DNA of 64,000 bases from an uncultured Flavobacteriaceae bacterium (GTDB lineage: Bacteria; Bacteroidota; Bacteroidia; Flavobacteriales; Flavobacteriaceae): NCBI GenBank assembly GCA_913062575.1, contig CAJXVT010000002.1, positions 1 through 64,000 of the forward strand, in the 5' to 3' direction. The notes under the pieces are model-generated. The model had not been told where the DNA came from. It saw only the letters and a list, made by a program, of their open reading frames with translations, and made no database searches. Made by a program: the position numbers and the translations under genes. This document shows, piece by piece, positions 7,355 through 18,295 of the stretch. Positions within the stretch are counted from its first letter, which is position 1, and each line of letters starts with the position of its first letter.

Positions 7355-10300
7355 ATGAATCTTCGCTTTTTAAAAAAAATCGCTTTTTTAACAGTAATTA
7401 CTTTATACTCGGGTGTTATTTCTGCTCAACAATCTGAAATGAGCACAAATAGTTCTGCAGCTTACAATCATGCTATAAAGCTATACAACAATAAAGCCTA
7501 TGCTGCTGCTCAGAAATCTTTTAAGGAAGTTGCACTTACAACTGAAAGTGTTTCTACATTAAAATCAGATTCAGAATATTATACAGCAATGTGCGCCATT
7601 AAACTGAACCAAGTTGAAGCAGAAAAAATGGTGATGAATTTTGTTGAAAACAATCCAAATAGCAATAAAAAAGAAATGGCTTTTTTAAATGTTGGTAATT
7701 ATTATTTTGCAAACAAAAAAGCATCCTACTCTTTAAAGTGGTATTCAAAAGTAAACCGCAACATCTTATCTACTGCTAATAAGCAGGAGCTAGATTTTAA
7801 AATGGGTTATGCATTGTTAACTACCGGAAACTTAAAGTTGGCTAAAAACAAGTTTTTACCATTAATTAATGATGCCCGTTACGGAAACGATTCTAGGTAT
7901 TACTACGGATTTATTGCTTACAAACAAGAAGATTTTGATACTGCAGAAATGCATTTAACTGAAATTGCAAAACAAGCTTCTTATAAAACAGAAGTGACTT
8001 ATTATTTATTAGATATTAGTTTTAAAGATGGTCGTTTTGAAAAATGTATTGAAGTTGGGGAAAAACTATTAAAAGACCCAAAACAAAAAGAGAGATCAGA
8101 TATTTCTAAAATTGTTGGCGAGAGCTATTTCAACTTAAAAAAATACAAAGAAGCACTACCTTATTTAAGAGATTATAAAGGAAAACGTGGTAAATGGAAT
8201 AATACTGATTATTATCAATTAGGGTATGCGTATTATAAGCAGAACGATTTTGAAAACGCCGTAAAAAACTTCAATAAAATTATTGGAGGAAAAAATAACG
8301 TTTCTCAAAATGCCTATTATCATTTGGCAGAATGTTATATCTATTTAGAAAAAAAACCGGAAGCTTTAAATGCATTTAAAAGTGCTAGTGAAATGGAATT
8401 TGACCCTAAAGTTAAAGAAGATGCGTTTTTAAATTATGCCAAATTAAGCTACGAACAAGGAAACCCATATAAAAGTGTTGCAGAAGTATTACAAGATTTT
8501 TTAACAGCATATCCAAAATCACCTTATTATCAAGAAATTAATCAATTGGTGGTTACTTCTTATTTATACCAACAAGACTATCAAGGAGCTTTAGATTATT
8601 TAGCTAAAAAGAAAACTAGAGAAAACAGAGAATTAACAAAAGATGTTTCTTTTTATAGAGGAGTTCAATTGTTTAACCTTAAAAAGTTACAAGAAGCATA
8701 TCCTTTTCTTAATGCAGCAACTTCTTCTTCAGACAATACTATTAAAGTTTCTGCTGTCTATTGGAAAGCTGAAACTGATTTCCAGTTATCAAACTTCCAG
8801 AAATCATTAGATGGCTTTAAACGATTTAAAAGAATGTCTGGGGCATCAAAAATTGAAGAACATAAAACGATTGATTACAATATTGCATACAGTCATTTTA
8901 AATTAAAAGACTACACAAAGGCTGCCAAATCATTTAGCAGTTTTACTTCTAAAACAAAAGAAGACAATCCTTTAATAGATGATGCTAATATACGTTTGGC
9001 AGATTGTTATTTTGTAACAAAGAAATATGCAAATGCTATTAGAGCTTATGACAAAGTAATAAATAATTTAGGTATCGGCTCTGATTATGCTGTGTATCAA
9101 AAAGCTGTTAGTTATGGATTTTTAGGTGACAATGCTAAAAAAGTTAGCAACTTAACTGATTTAGTAACCAACTATGAATTCACAAGCTTACTTGATGATG
9201 CTTTATTTCAATTGGCAAACACCTATGTTGCTATGAAAGACAATGCGAAAGCACATACAACTTACAATACGCTAATCACAATTCACACAAGGAGCTCATA
9301 TATTCCAAAAGCATTGTTACGCCAAGGATTGGTATATTATAATGACAATGAAAACACACAGGCTTTAACAAAATTTAAAAAAATTGTAAGTGCCTATCCT
9401 AATTCTAATGAAGCTAGAGAAGCTGTTACCAATGCAAGAAATGTATATGTAGATTTGGGCCAGGTTGACCTATATGCTTCCTGGGTTAAAAATATTTCTT
9501 TTGTAAATGTTTCCAATTCAGATATCGATAATTCTACTTATGAATCTGCTGAAAACAAGTTCCTAGAAAACAATACCAATAAAGCGATTGAAGGGTTTAC
9601 AAAATACGTAAATGCTTTTCCGAATGGAATACATGCTTTAAAAGCTAATTTTTATTTAGCGCAACTATTCTCAAAAACAAATCAAGGAGATAAAGCTGCA
9701 CAATATTACAGGTTTGTAGTAGATCAAAATCAAAGTGAATTTAGCGAGGAATCTTTAAATAAATTATCTCAGATTTACTTAGAAGATGAAGATTGGGCAA
9801 GCGCGACTCCTCTTTTAATACGACTAGAGCAAGAAGCAAATTACCCGCAAAATATTTTATTTGCACAAAGTAATTTAATGAAAGGGTATTATCAAGACAA
9901 CTTATTTAAAGAAGCTGTTGACTATGCAGAAAAAGTATTGCAAAAAGATAAATTAGAAGAGAATGTTGAGTTTGATGCTAAGATAATTATTGCACGTTCT
10001 GCTTTTAAAACAGACGACTTAGAAAGAGCCGAAGAATTTTACAACGAAGTTGAACGCAATGCAAACGGAGAACTAAAAGCTGAAGCATTGTACTTTAACG
10101 CTTACTTTAAGAATCAAAACAAGAAATATAAGGAATCCAATAAGATCGTTCAGAAATTGATTGCAGATTATTCTACCTACAAATATTGGGGAGTAAAAAG
10201 TTATATCGTAATGGCAAAAAACCATTATGGGTTAAAAGATGCATATCAAGCAACCTATATTTTAGAGAATATAATTAAAAACTTCACCCAGTTTAACGAT

Positions 10301-10387
10301 GTTATTTTAGATGCTAAAAAAGAACTAACAAACATCAAAAACAACGAGGCAAAAACAAACGAATCTGTAACCCCAAACAACAACTAA
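7355..10387 (+). CDS. Large tetratricopeptide-repeat protein, secreted/periplasmic
   Basis: 1010 aa, signal peptide, many TPR-like repeats (e.g. YYQLGYAYYKQNDFENAVKNFNKI). Confidence 0.88.
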   Translation: MNLRFLKKIAFLTVITLYSGVISAQQSEMSTNSSAAYNHAIKLYNNKAYAAAQKSFKEVALTTESVSTLKSDSEYYTAMCAIKLNQVEAEKMVMNFVENNPNSNKKEMAFLNVGNYYFANKKASYSLKWYSKVNRNILSTANKQELDFKMGYALLTTGNLKLAKNKFLPLINDARYGNDSRYYYGFIAYKQEDFDTAEMHLTEIAKQASYKTEVTYYLLDISFKDGRFEKCIEVGEKLLKDPKQKERSDISKIVGESYFNLKKYKEALPYLRDYKGKRGKWNNTDYYQLGYAYYKQNDFENAVKNFNKIIGGKNNVSQNAYYHLAECYIYLEKKPEALNAFKSASEMEFDPKVKEDAFLNYAKLSYEQGNPYKSVAEVLQDFLTAYPKSPYYQEINQLVVTSYLYQQDYQGALDYLAKKKTRENRELTKDVSFYRGVQLFNLKKLQEAYPFLNAATSSSDNTIKVSAVYWKAETDFQLSNFQKSLDGFKRFKRMSGASKIEEHKTIDYNIAYSHFKLKDYTKAAKSFSSFTSKTKEDNPLIDDANIRLADCYFVTKKYANAIRAYDKVINNLGIGSDYAVYQKAVSYGFLGDNAKKVSNLTDLVTNYEFTSLLDDALFQLANTYVAMKDNAKAHTTYNTLITIHTRSSYIPKALLRQGLVYYNDNENTQALTKFKKIVSAYPNSNEAREAVTNARNVYVDLGQVDLYASWVKNISFVNVSNSDIDNSTYESAENKFLENNTNKAIEGFTKYVNAFPNGIHALKANFYLAQLFSKTNQGDKAAQYYRFVVDQNQSEFSEESLNKLSQIYLEDEDWASATPLLIRLEQEANYPQNILFAQSNLMKGYYQDNLFKEAVDYAEKVLQKDKLEENVEFDAKIIIARSAFKTDDLERAEEFYNEVERNANGELKAEALYFNAYFKNQNKKYKESNKIVQKLIADYSTYKYWGVKSYIVMAKNHYGLKDAYQATYILENIIKNFTQFNDVILDAKKELTNIKNNEAKTNESVTPNNN

Positions 10388-10400
10388 AGAGATTTAAACA

Positions 10401-12158
10401 ATGCGAAAAATTGTATTCACATTTTGCCTATGTACTTTAAGTACTATTGTATTTGCTCAAGACAAAAAAGAAACAGCAAAAGACACTATAAAACAAGTAA
10501 CTGTTAATGTTGTTACTTCATATACTCCAACCATTTCAGATGCTTTTAAAATCAAAAAGAACCCGAAAATTCAGTTAGGAGCAAAAGCCAAAAAGAAATC
10601 TGTAAAGTATCAGATATTTTCTGCGCCGGTTGCTTCTACCTTTATTCCTAAAAGCGGCGTTGCAAAAGGAATTAATATGGGCGTAAAAGAACGTTTGTAT
10701 AAAAATTATTTTGCTGCAGGTTTTGGAAATAATACCACACCTTTTGTAGAAATGTTTTTACATAGTGCAACAAGATTTGAAAGCGATTTTGGGCTATATG
10801 CTAAATATCTTTCATCAGAAAACAGTATTGAAACTACGCCTTTAAATAGTGATTTCTCTAATATGTCTTTTGGAGCTTATTACAAACAAGAAGAACGTTA
10901 TTTTACTTGGAAAGTTGAAGCAAACTACCAAAAAGAAGAATATAATTGGTATGGATTACCAAGTTCTATTACCTATACTCCAACAACAATTAGTGCAATT
11001 AACGAAGCACAATCCTATACCAATTTAGATGTGGAAACAGAAATCATCTTTGAAGAATTCTACCTTAATTCTGGTAAAGCAAATATGTCTTTCTTTTCTG
11101 ATGGAATTTCAAGTAAAGAATTGCGTTTTTCTTTACAACCACAATTTCAACTTTCTTTAAGAAATATCGGACGGAAATTCAACGATTTAATTTTAGATAC
11201 TTCTATAGATTATGTTAATGGAGAATTTGCGCAATCGTATAGTTCTGCAAATAAATTAGAACATAGTTTTTTTACCATAGGTGCGGCACCAAAATACAAT
11301 TTCGAATACAACGACTTTACAATTAAACTTGGAACAAAAATCTATTTCACATCAGATTTAGAGCACAAAATTAGTCAGGTTTACATCTATCCAGATGTAA
11401 ATATTTCATATCCATTATTAGCAAATTATGTAAATGCATATATTGGTGCTGGTGGTGATTTAAAAACGAATACTTACAAAGATTTCTCAGCAAACAATCC
11501 ATATGTCTCTCCAACATTATTTATTACTCAGACTAATAAAAAATATGAGTTCTTTGGAGGATTAAATGGTAAACTTTCTCCAAATGTGAGTTACGATTTA
11601 AAAGCAAGTTATAGTGATGAAGATGACAAAGCGTTATTTACTAGAAATAATTCGAAATCTACTGGAGTAAACTCTAGTGGCTTATTAGGTTATGAGTACG
11701 GAAATTCTTTTTCTGTAGTTTATGATGATGTAACAACACTTTCTTTTTCTGGAGAAATTACTGTTGATGTAAATAGAAATTTAGTTGTTGGAGCAAATGC
11801 AGAGTTTAACACATTTACCTTAACAAATCAGGCAGAAGCATGGAACTTGCCAACAATGAGTGCGGAACTTTTTGGTAATTACAAAAGAAATAAATGGTAC
11901 ACAAATATCAACCTGTTTCTAATTTCTGACAGAAAAGATGTGACTTTTAGTGGAATACATCCTTCTTCCATTAACGGAATTCAAACTTTAAAATCGTATG
12001 TTGATTTAAATATTAATGGTGGTTATCATTTTAATGATAAGTTTACAGCCTTTTTAAAACTAAACAATGTGTTGAATTCTGAGTACCAACAATTCAGCAA
12101 TTTCGATGTACAAGGGTTTCAAGTATTAGGAGGTGTTAGTTATAAGTTTGATTTTTAA
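10401..12158 (+). CDS. TonB-dependent receptor-like outer-membrane beta-barrel protein
   Basis: Signal peptide, alternating aromatic beta-strand pattern, C-terminal ...FQVLGGVSYKFDF; 13 bp after the TPR gene. Confidence 0.75.
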   Translation: MRKIVFTFCLCTLSTIVFAQDKKETAKDTIKQVTVNVVTSYTPTISDAFKIKKNPKIQLGAKAKKKSVKYQIFSAPVASTFIPKSGVAKGINMGVKERLYKNYFAAGFGNNTTPFVEMFLHSATRFESDFGLYAKYLSSENSIETTPLNSDFSNMSFGAYYKQEERYFTWKVEANYQKEEYNWYGLPSSITYTPTTISAINEAQSYTNLDVETEIIFEEFYLNSGKANMSFFSDGISSKELRFSLQPQFQLSLRNIGRKFNDLILDTSIDYVNGEFAQSYSSANKLEHSFFTIGAAPKYNFEYNDFTIKLGTKIYFTSDLEHKISQVYIYPDVNISYPLLANYVNAYIGAGGDLKTNTYKDFSANNPYVSPTLFITQTNKKYEFFGGLNGKLSPNVSYDLKASYSDEDDKALFTRNNSKSTGVNSSGLLGYEYGNSFSVVYDDVTTLSFSGEITVDVNRNLVVGANAEFNTFTLTNQAEAWNLPTMSAELFGNYKRNKWYTNINLFLISDRKDVTFSGIHPSSINGIQTLKSYVDLNINGGYHFNDKFTAFLKLNNVLNSEYQQFSNFDVQGFQVLGGVSYKFDF

Positions 12159-12190
12159 AAAGTTGCTAAAAAAAGTCTTATTTTAGACGA

Positions 12191-13336
12191 ATGTTAGCTA
12201 CTGTTTCTTATTATATTACTGCAATTGTTTGCTGTATCGCCGCTTTTGTAATTCAACGTATTTACTATAAAGAAAAAAGCAACAATGAATCTTCTATTTC
12301 TGTACAAGGAATTAAATGGTTTGCTTTGGCAATCTTTTCTTGGGGCGTTGGAGCACTAATTAACATTATCCTCATTGGCTTTTTCAATGTTTCTAGTCAA
12401 GGTTCATTAATCATCAGCTTGGGTGTTTTCTTTTCTTTATTGAATTCGTTATTCATCCTAATGTCTATTCCGTCTATAGAACATTATGGAAAGCGGAATT
12501 TAGTTATCAGAATTGTTGAACGTTTTTCAAACAAAGAAGTATTTATCCTTTTTGGAGGAATTCTTTTTATGATTTCTTCAGTTTTTCTAATTTCATTTTA
12601 CAGCAACAATCAAGACAATGCTAGCAGTAATGTAATTTGGTTAATTGATATTCCTTTTTCATTACTAGTCGCTTTTGCGCTGTTACAAGAATTAAATAAG
12701 GCCTTTAAAAATCGCGGAATGCGTTTTATGTATTTACCAACATTTGCTTTATTTACCTTAATTGTTGTAGCAGTTACACATAGGATCATTCCAATTGATC
12801 AAGCTGTGAATTGGTTTTCTGAAACTACTTGGTATTTGATTGGCGTTATTAGCGGATTATCATTCAAATTTTTATTCATCTTACTATTTATCATATTATT
12901 ATATAGCTGGAAGTTATTGGCAGAAAAAGAAGAACAACAATCAGAATTCATAAAAACAAAAGCATCAAAACTATCTTTAGAAAAAGAGAGAGAAAGCATA
13001 TTAATTGCAAACGAAAGTCATTTAGATACCATTAAGCATTTAAAACTAGATTTAAATCAGCAGAAAAAGAAGTACAAAAAACTTAAAAAAGCCTCTATTG
13101 TAGAGTTATCTGATCGACAAAAAGAAGTATTAGGGAACTTAGGAGTATGTGGAACTCAAAAATCTTATACAGAAATAGCTGAAGAAATGCATATTAGCAC
13201 GGATGGATTGCAAGCACATATTTACCAAATTAAAAAAGCGCTTAACATATCTGGTTCTGACGGAAAAGAGCAATTAATGCAATATGCTAAAGACAAAAAC
13301 CTATTAGAATTCGCTACAATTTCTTGCGATTCATAA
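12191..13336 (+). CDS. Membrane-anchored protein with C-terminal LuxR-like HTH
   Basis: About six N-terminal hydrophobic segments, a coiled-coil linker, then ELSDRQKEVLGNLGVCGTQKSYTEIAEEMHISTDGLQAHIYQIKKALNI. Confidence 0.7.
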   Translation: MLATVSYYITAIVCCIAAFVIQRIYYKEKSNNESSISVQGIKWFALAIFSWGVGALINIILIGFFNVSSQGSLIISLGVFFSLLNSLFILMSIPSIEHYGKRNLVIRIVERFSNKEVFILFGGILFMISSVFLISFYSNNQDNASSNVIWLIDIPFSLLVAFALLQELNKAFKNRGMRFMYLPTFALFTLIVVAVTHRIIPIDQAVNWFSETTWYLIGVISGLSFKFLFILLFIILLYSWKLLAEKEEQQSEFIKTKASKLSLEKERESILIANESHLDTIKHLKLDLNQQKKKYKKLKKASIVELSDRQKEVLGNLGVCGTQKSYTEIAEEMHISTDGLQAHIYQIKKALNISGSDGKEQLMQYAKDKNLLEFATISCDS

Positions 13337-13445
13337 TCTATGCTTAAGCACTACTTAAGTGTACATCCAAGAAAATTTCATCAATACGTAATCATACATT
13401 TTTAATTGATTCATGGCAACTTAGCCGAAATCAATTTTAAACAAC

Positions 13446-15005
13446 ATGAAAAAACTACTCTTTACATTCTGTGCATTATTAAGTAATACTTTTCTCTTTT
13501 CTCAAGAAACACCACAATCCTTAGATCAAAGAATAGATCAATCTTTTGGCAATGCAACCAGCTGGTTTACAGATGCTATTCTCGCAGAAATACCAATAAC
13601 AGAAAACATTGGCATTCCATGGGTGCTAATTGTATTAATTGCTGGAGCTGTTTACTTTTCAACCTACTTTAAACTCATCAATTTCAGAGGTTTCTTCACA
13701 GCAATTAATGTTGTTAGCGGAAAATATGACGAAGTCGATTCTCCTGAACAACAACCAGATATTCCAGAAACAATTAAAGTTGAAGGTGAGGGTGAAGTCA
13801 CACATTTTCAAGCTCTAACTGCAGCATTATCTGCAACAGTTGGCTTAGGAAACATTGCCGGAGTAGCAATTGCACTTTCTATTGGAGGTCCTGGAGCAAC
13901 TTTTTGGATGATTTTAGTTGGGTTTCTAGGAATGGCCTCTAAGTTTGTTGAATGTACTTTAGGAGTAAAATACAGAGAGATCGCAGCAGATGGAACTGTT
14001 TATGGTGGACCAATGTATTATCTTAAAAACGGATTAAAAGGACTCGGCTTAAGCAAATTTGGAAAAGCACTTTCTGTAATTTTCGCAATTATGTGTATTG
14101 GTGGTTCCTTTGGTGGTGGAAACATGTTTCAAGTAAACCAAGCATTTAAATTATTTGAATACGTAACTGGAGGGGAAGAAAGTTTTATTTACGGTCAAGG
14201 ATGGTTATTTGGTTTAGTGATGGCCATTTTTACTGGAATTGTAATTATTGGCGGAATCAAAAAAATAGCAAAAGTCACAGATAAAATTGTACCCATTATG
14301 GTAGTGGTTTATGTTTTGGCAATTCTTACGATTCTTGTTATGAATTATACTCAAATTCCAAATGCTATTTATCAGATATTTGATGGCGCTTTTAATCCAA
14401 CTGGAGTTGCTGGTGGGTTTGTTGGAGTACTAATTCAAGGATTTAGAAGAGGTGCTTTTTCAAATGAAGCGGGAATTGGCTCTTCATCAATTGCGCATTC
14501 TGCAGTAAAAACAAACTATCCTGCTAGTGAGGGGTTAGTGGCATTATTAGAGCCTTTTATTGATACTGTTCTTGTGTGTACAATGACGGCTCTAGCATTA
14601 ATTATAACAGGTCAACTAACCGCAGGAAGTGAGATTTCTTTTGAACAGGGAGTTATATTAACCTCTAAAGCATTAGAAAGCGGAATCTCTTGGTTTCCAT
14701 ATTTATTAACAGTTGCCGTAATCCTTTTTGCTTTTTCGTCAATGATATCTTGGTCATATTATGGATTCCAAGCTTGGTCTTATTTATTTGGACGAAAGAA
14801 AAGAACTGGAAATATTTACAAAATCATCTTTTGTGTTTTTACCGTAATTGGAGCAGCTGCAACCTTAAACTCTGTCGTTGATTTTTCTGACGCTATGATA
14901 TTTGCAATGATGGTTCCAAACATGATTGGCCTGGTATTATTAGCTCCAAAAGTAGTTAAAGAATTGAAACGTTATAAATTAGCTATTAGAGCAAAGAAAG
15001 CTTAA
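13446..15005 (+). CDS. Sodium:alanine symporter family protein (AGCS)
   Basis: FQALTAALSATVGLGNIAGVAIAL, GGPGATFWM, FRRGAFSNEAGIGSSSIAHSA. Confidence 0.93.
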   Translation: MKKLLFTFCALLSNTFLFSQETPQSLDQRIDQSFGNATSWFTDAILAEIPITENIGIPWVLIVLIAGAVYFSTYFKLINFRGFFTAINVVSGKYDEVDSPEQQPDIPETIKVEGEGEVTHFQALTAALSATVGLGNIAGVAIALSIGGPGATFWMILVGFLGMASKFVECTLGVKYREIAADGTVYGGPMYYLKNGLKGLGLSKFGKALSVIFAIMCIGGSFGGGNMFQVNQAFKLFEYVTGGEESFIYGQGWLFGLVMAIFTGIVIIGGIKKIAKVTDKIVPIMVVVYVLAILTILVMNYTQIPNAIYQIFDGAFNPTGVAGGFVGVLIQGFRRGAFSNEAGIGSSSIAHSAVKTNYPASEGLVALLEPFIDTVLVCTMTALALIITGQLTAGSEISFEQGVILTSKALESGISWFPYLLTVAVILFAFSSMISWSYYGFQAWSYLFGRKKRTGNIYKIIFCVFTVIGAAATLNSVVDFSDAMIFAMMVPNMIGLVLLAPKVVKELKRYKLAIRAKKA

Positions 15006-15045
15006 ACATTTTATGTAGCTTTATGCACTTAAAAAACAACAACCA

Positions 15046-16479
15046 ATGAAAAAACTATCTATCCTTTTTATGCTTGCAATATTTGTAATTGCTTGTGATC
15101 AAAAAAAAGAGACAAAAACAGTTTCAACTGAATTAACTGCTGAAGAAAAAACAGATAAAGCAAACATCAAAAAAATATTTGACACCGCTTTATTAAATGG
15201 AAAATCTTATGAATGGTTAAGAGATTTAACTACAAATGTTGGAGGAAGATTATCTGGTTCTCCAGAAGCAGCAATGGCTGTTAAATGGGGCGAAAAAGTA
15301 ATGAAAGAAGTTGGTTTAGATTCAGTTTGGTTGCAACCAGCAATAGTTCCACATTGGGTAAGAGGAGAAAAAGAAGTTGCTAATTATACCATTAATGGGA
15401 AAAAGGTTAACATAGCTATTGCTGCTTTAGGAAGCTCTATTGCAACTCCTTCAAATGGAATTACAGCAGAAGTTATAGAAGTAAAAAGCATTAAAGAAGC
15501 AGAAGCTTTGGGCGAAAAAGCAAAAGGAAAAATCATCTTCTTTAACAGACCTTTTGACAATACATTAATCAATACATTTAGAGCCTATGGCGGCTGTGTT
15601 GGACAACGAGTTAATGGAGCAAAAACAGTTGGTAAATTTGGTGCTCTAGCTGTTTTAGTCCGTTCAATGACAAATAAAATTGATGATTATCCACATACTG
15701 GAACTATGCAGTACGGAGATATTCCTAAAAGTGAGTATATTCCTACTGCCGCAATTAGTACAGTTGCTGCTGAAAGATTAAGTGATGATTTAAAAAATAA
15801 TCCTGCTTTAAAAATTTACTTTAAACAAAGTTGTAAGAACCTACCTAAAGAGAAATCGTTCAATGTTATTGGAGAAATTAGAGGATCTGAAAACCCTAAA
15901 AAAGTGATCGTTGTAGGTGGCCATTTAGATTCTTGGGATTTAGGTGATGGATCACATGATGATGGAACCGGAATTGTACAATCATTAGAAGTATTACATA
16001 TTTTTAAATCTAACAATATTAAACCTAAAAACACCATTCGTGTTGTTTTCTTTATGGATGAAGAGCAAGGTGGTGGTGGCGCAACTGCGTATGCAGATGC
16101 TGTTAAATTGACTAGTGAAAATCACTTAGGTGGTTTAGAATCTGATGCTGGTGGTCACACACCAAGAGGTTTTACGATTGATGCAAATTCAGGAAACACA
16201 AAGTTATTGAAAAGCTGGACGAAGCTATTAGCTCCTTATGGATTACATGACATTGGGAAAGGAGGAAGTGGAGCAGATATTGGTCCTTTAAAAGCAGAAC
16301 ACACAACGTTGGTTGGATACAGACCAGACTCTCAACGCTATTTTGATTATCATCATGCAGCTACAGATACTTTTGATAAAGTAAATAAAAGAGAACTAGA
16401 ATTAGGAAGTGCTTCTATGGCAAGTATGATTTATTTAATGGATAAATATTTAGAAAACCCAGATTCAGTTAAACAATAA
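15046..16479 (+). CDS. M28-family metallopeptidase (carboxypeptidase Q-like) lipoprotein
   Basis: GGHLDSWDLGDGSHDDGTGIVQS, FFMDEEQGGGGA, DYHHAATDTFDKV; lipobox FVIACDQ. Confidence 0.9.
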   Translation: MKKLSILFMLAIFVIACDQKKETKTVSTELTAEEKTDKANIKKIFDTALLNGKSYEWLRDLTTNVGGRLSGSPEAAMAVKWGEKVMKEVGLDSVWLQPAIVPHWVRGEKEVANYTINGKKVNIAIAALGSSIATPSNGITAEVIEVKSIKEAEALGEKAKGKIIFFNRPFDNTLINTFRAYGGCVGQRVNGAKTVGKFGALAVLVRSMTNKIDDYPHTGTMQYGDIPKSEYIPTAAISTVAAERLSDDLKNNPALKIYFKQSCKNLPKEKSFNVIGEIRGSENPKKVIVVGGHLDSWDLGDGSHDDGTGIVQSLEVLHIFKSNNIKPKNTIRVVFFMDEEQGGGGATAYADAVKLTSENHLGGLESDAGGHTPRGFTIDANSGNTKLLKSWTKLLAPYGLHDIGKGGSGADIGPLKAEHTTLVGYRPDSQRYFDYHHAATDTFDKVNKRELELGSASMASMIYLMDKYLENPDSVKQ

Positions 16480-16483
16480 AATT

Positions 16484-18106
16484 ATGAGAAAATATATCTT
16501 ATCACTTGCTATTATAGCAATTTTCGCTTCTTGTCAACAACAAGAAAAAGTAGATTTAATTGTAATCAATGCAAATGCATATACTGTAAACAACTACTTT
16601 GGCAAAGCAGAAAGCTTTGCTGTTAAAGACGGCAAGTTTATTGGAGTTGGCTCTAATGATGCCATCCAAAATAAGTTTGTAGCTACAGAAACTGTTGATG
16701 CAAAAAACCAAACCATTGTCCCTGGGTTGATTGATGCACATTGTCATTTTGCTGGTTTAGGGTTAAGTTTACAAAAAGTGAATCTTAGAGGCACTAAAAG
16801 CTATGATGAAATCTTAGAAAAACTAGTTGCATTTAAAAAAGAAAAAAACGCTGATTATATCACTGGTCGTGGTTGGGATCAAAATGATTGGGAAGTAAAA
16901 GTTTTTCCAACTAAAGAGAAATTAGACAAATTATTTCCAAATACACCTGTTGCAATTCGTAGAGTTGACGGACATGCTTTGTTGGTTAATGAAGCTGCTT
17001 TAAAATACTCAGGAATCTCTAGCACAAAATTCCCTAAAAACATAACTGGAGGAGAATTTATGCAGAAAAACGGGAAGTTAACTGGTGTGTTAATTGATGC
17101 GGCCATGCAATATATTAAAACTCCAAGTTCTACTAAAAAAGAAGCAATTCAAGGATTAATTGATGCTCAAAAAGTATCTTTTAGTTATGGACTAACTACT
17201 GTAAATGATGCAGGACTTGGCAGAGGAACCATAGAATTAATGGATAGTCTACAAAAAACTGGTGATTTAAAAATGAGAGTGTATGCAATGGTATCTGCTA
17301 GTCAACAAAACCTTGATTATTATCTAGGAAAAGGTGTTATTAAAACTGACAGATTAAACGTGCGTTCTTTTAAAGTATATGGAGATGGTGCTTTAGGTTC
17401 TCGTGGAGCTGCGATGAGAGACTCGTATAGCGATAGAGATAACCATCATGGAGCCTTGATTTATAAGCCAAAAAGATATGCAGAAATTGCAGCTCAAATT
17501 GCAAAATCTGATTATCAAATGAATACGCATGCCATTGGAGACTCTGCAAATACACATATATTGAAAACATACAAAGTAGCATTAAAAGACCAAAAAGATA
17601 GACGTTGGAAAATTGAGCATGCGCAGATTATTTCTCCAGAAGATTTTGATATGTTTGATAATATTGTGCCTTCTATACAACCAACACATGCAACTTCTGA
17701 TATGTATTGGGCAAAAGACAGAGTTGGTTCAAAACGTATGAAAGGTGCGTACGCATATAAAGATTTATTAAAGAAATACGGGAGCGTTGTTTTAGGAACT
17801 GATTTCCCAGTAGAAAGAGTAAGTACATTTTTAACATTTTCTGCTGCTGTAACACGTCAAGATACTGAAGGTTTTCCTGCTGGTGGATTTCAAATGGAAA
17901 ATGCATTAACCAGAGAGCAAACCTTAAAAGGGATGACTATTTGGGCGGCACACTCTAATTTTGAAGAAAACGAAAAAGGAAGCATTGAAGTTGGAAAATT
18001 CGCTGATTTTGTAATTCTAAATCAAAATATCATGACCGTTAAAGGTAGTGAAATACATAAAACAAAAGTTATTGCGACATATTTAAATGGAGAGAAGGTT
18101 TACTAA
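16484..18106 (+). CDS. Amidohydrolase family protein (YtcJ-like) lipoprotein
   Basis: GLIDAHCHFAGLG, GRGWDQNDWE, HAIGDSANTHIL, GTDFPVE. Confidence 0.9.
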   Translation: MRKYILSLAIIAIFASCQQQEKVDLIVINANAYTVNNYFGKAESFAVKDGKFIGVGSNDAIQNKFVATETVDAKNQTIVPGLIDAHCHFAGLGLSLQKVNLRGTKSYDEILEKLVAFKKEKNADYITGRGWDQNDWEVKVFPTKEKLDKLFPNTPVAIRRVDGHALLVNEAALKYSGISSTKFPKNITGGEFMQKNGKLTGVLIDAAMQYIKTPSSTKKEAIQGLIDAQKVSFSYGLTTVNDAGLGRGTIELMDSLQKTGDLKMRVYAMVSASQQNLDYYLGKGVIKTDRLNVRSFKVYGDGALGSRGAAMRDSYSDRDNHHGALIYKPKRYAEIAAQIAKSDYQMNTHAIGDSANTHILKTYKVALKDQKDRRWKIEHAQIISPEDFDMFDNIVPSIQPTHATSDMYWAKDRVGSKRMKGAYAYKDLLKKYGSVVLGTDFPVERVSTFLTFSAAVTRQDTEGFPAGGFQMENALTREQTLKGMTIWAAHSNFEENEKGSIEVGKFADFVILNQNIMTVKGSEIHKTKVIATYLNGEKVY

Positions 18107-18180
18107 TTCCTTTGTCATTCCAGTGGAAACAGGTATCCACAAGCAAATATAGATTGCTTATAAAGTGCAGAATGCTATAT

Positions 18181-18210
18181 AAAAAAGCGAACCAAATGGT
18201 TCGCTTTTTT
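18181..18210 (+). terminator. Intrinsic terminator
   Basis: AAAAAAGCGAACC-AAAT-GGTTCGCTTTTTT, perfect 13-bp stem. Confidence 0.85.
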
Positions 18211-18295
18211 CTTTTCCTAAATTTTTTTTTTCATTTAGGAAAAAGAATCAAAAATCTACTATCTTGCAGATCTTTAAGAAAAAACACCATTCATT

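Noticed and set aside
18211-18245. Second hairpin TTTTCCTAAAT...ATTTAGGAAAA after the amidohydrolase terminator
   Set aside because: The stem is real, but the loop is a T-tract and it abuts a complete terminator, so there is no clear independent function.
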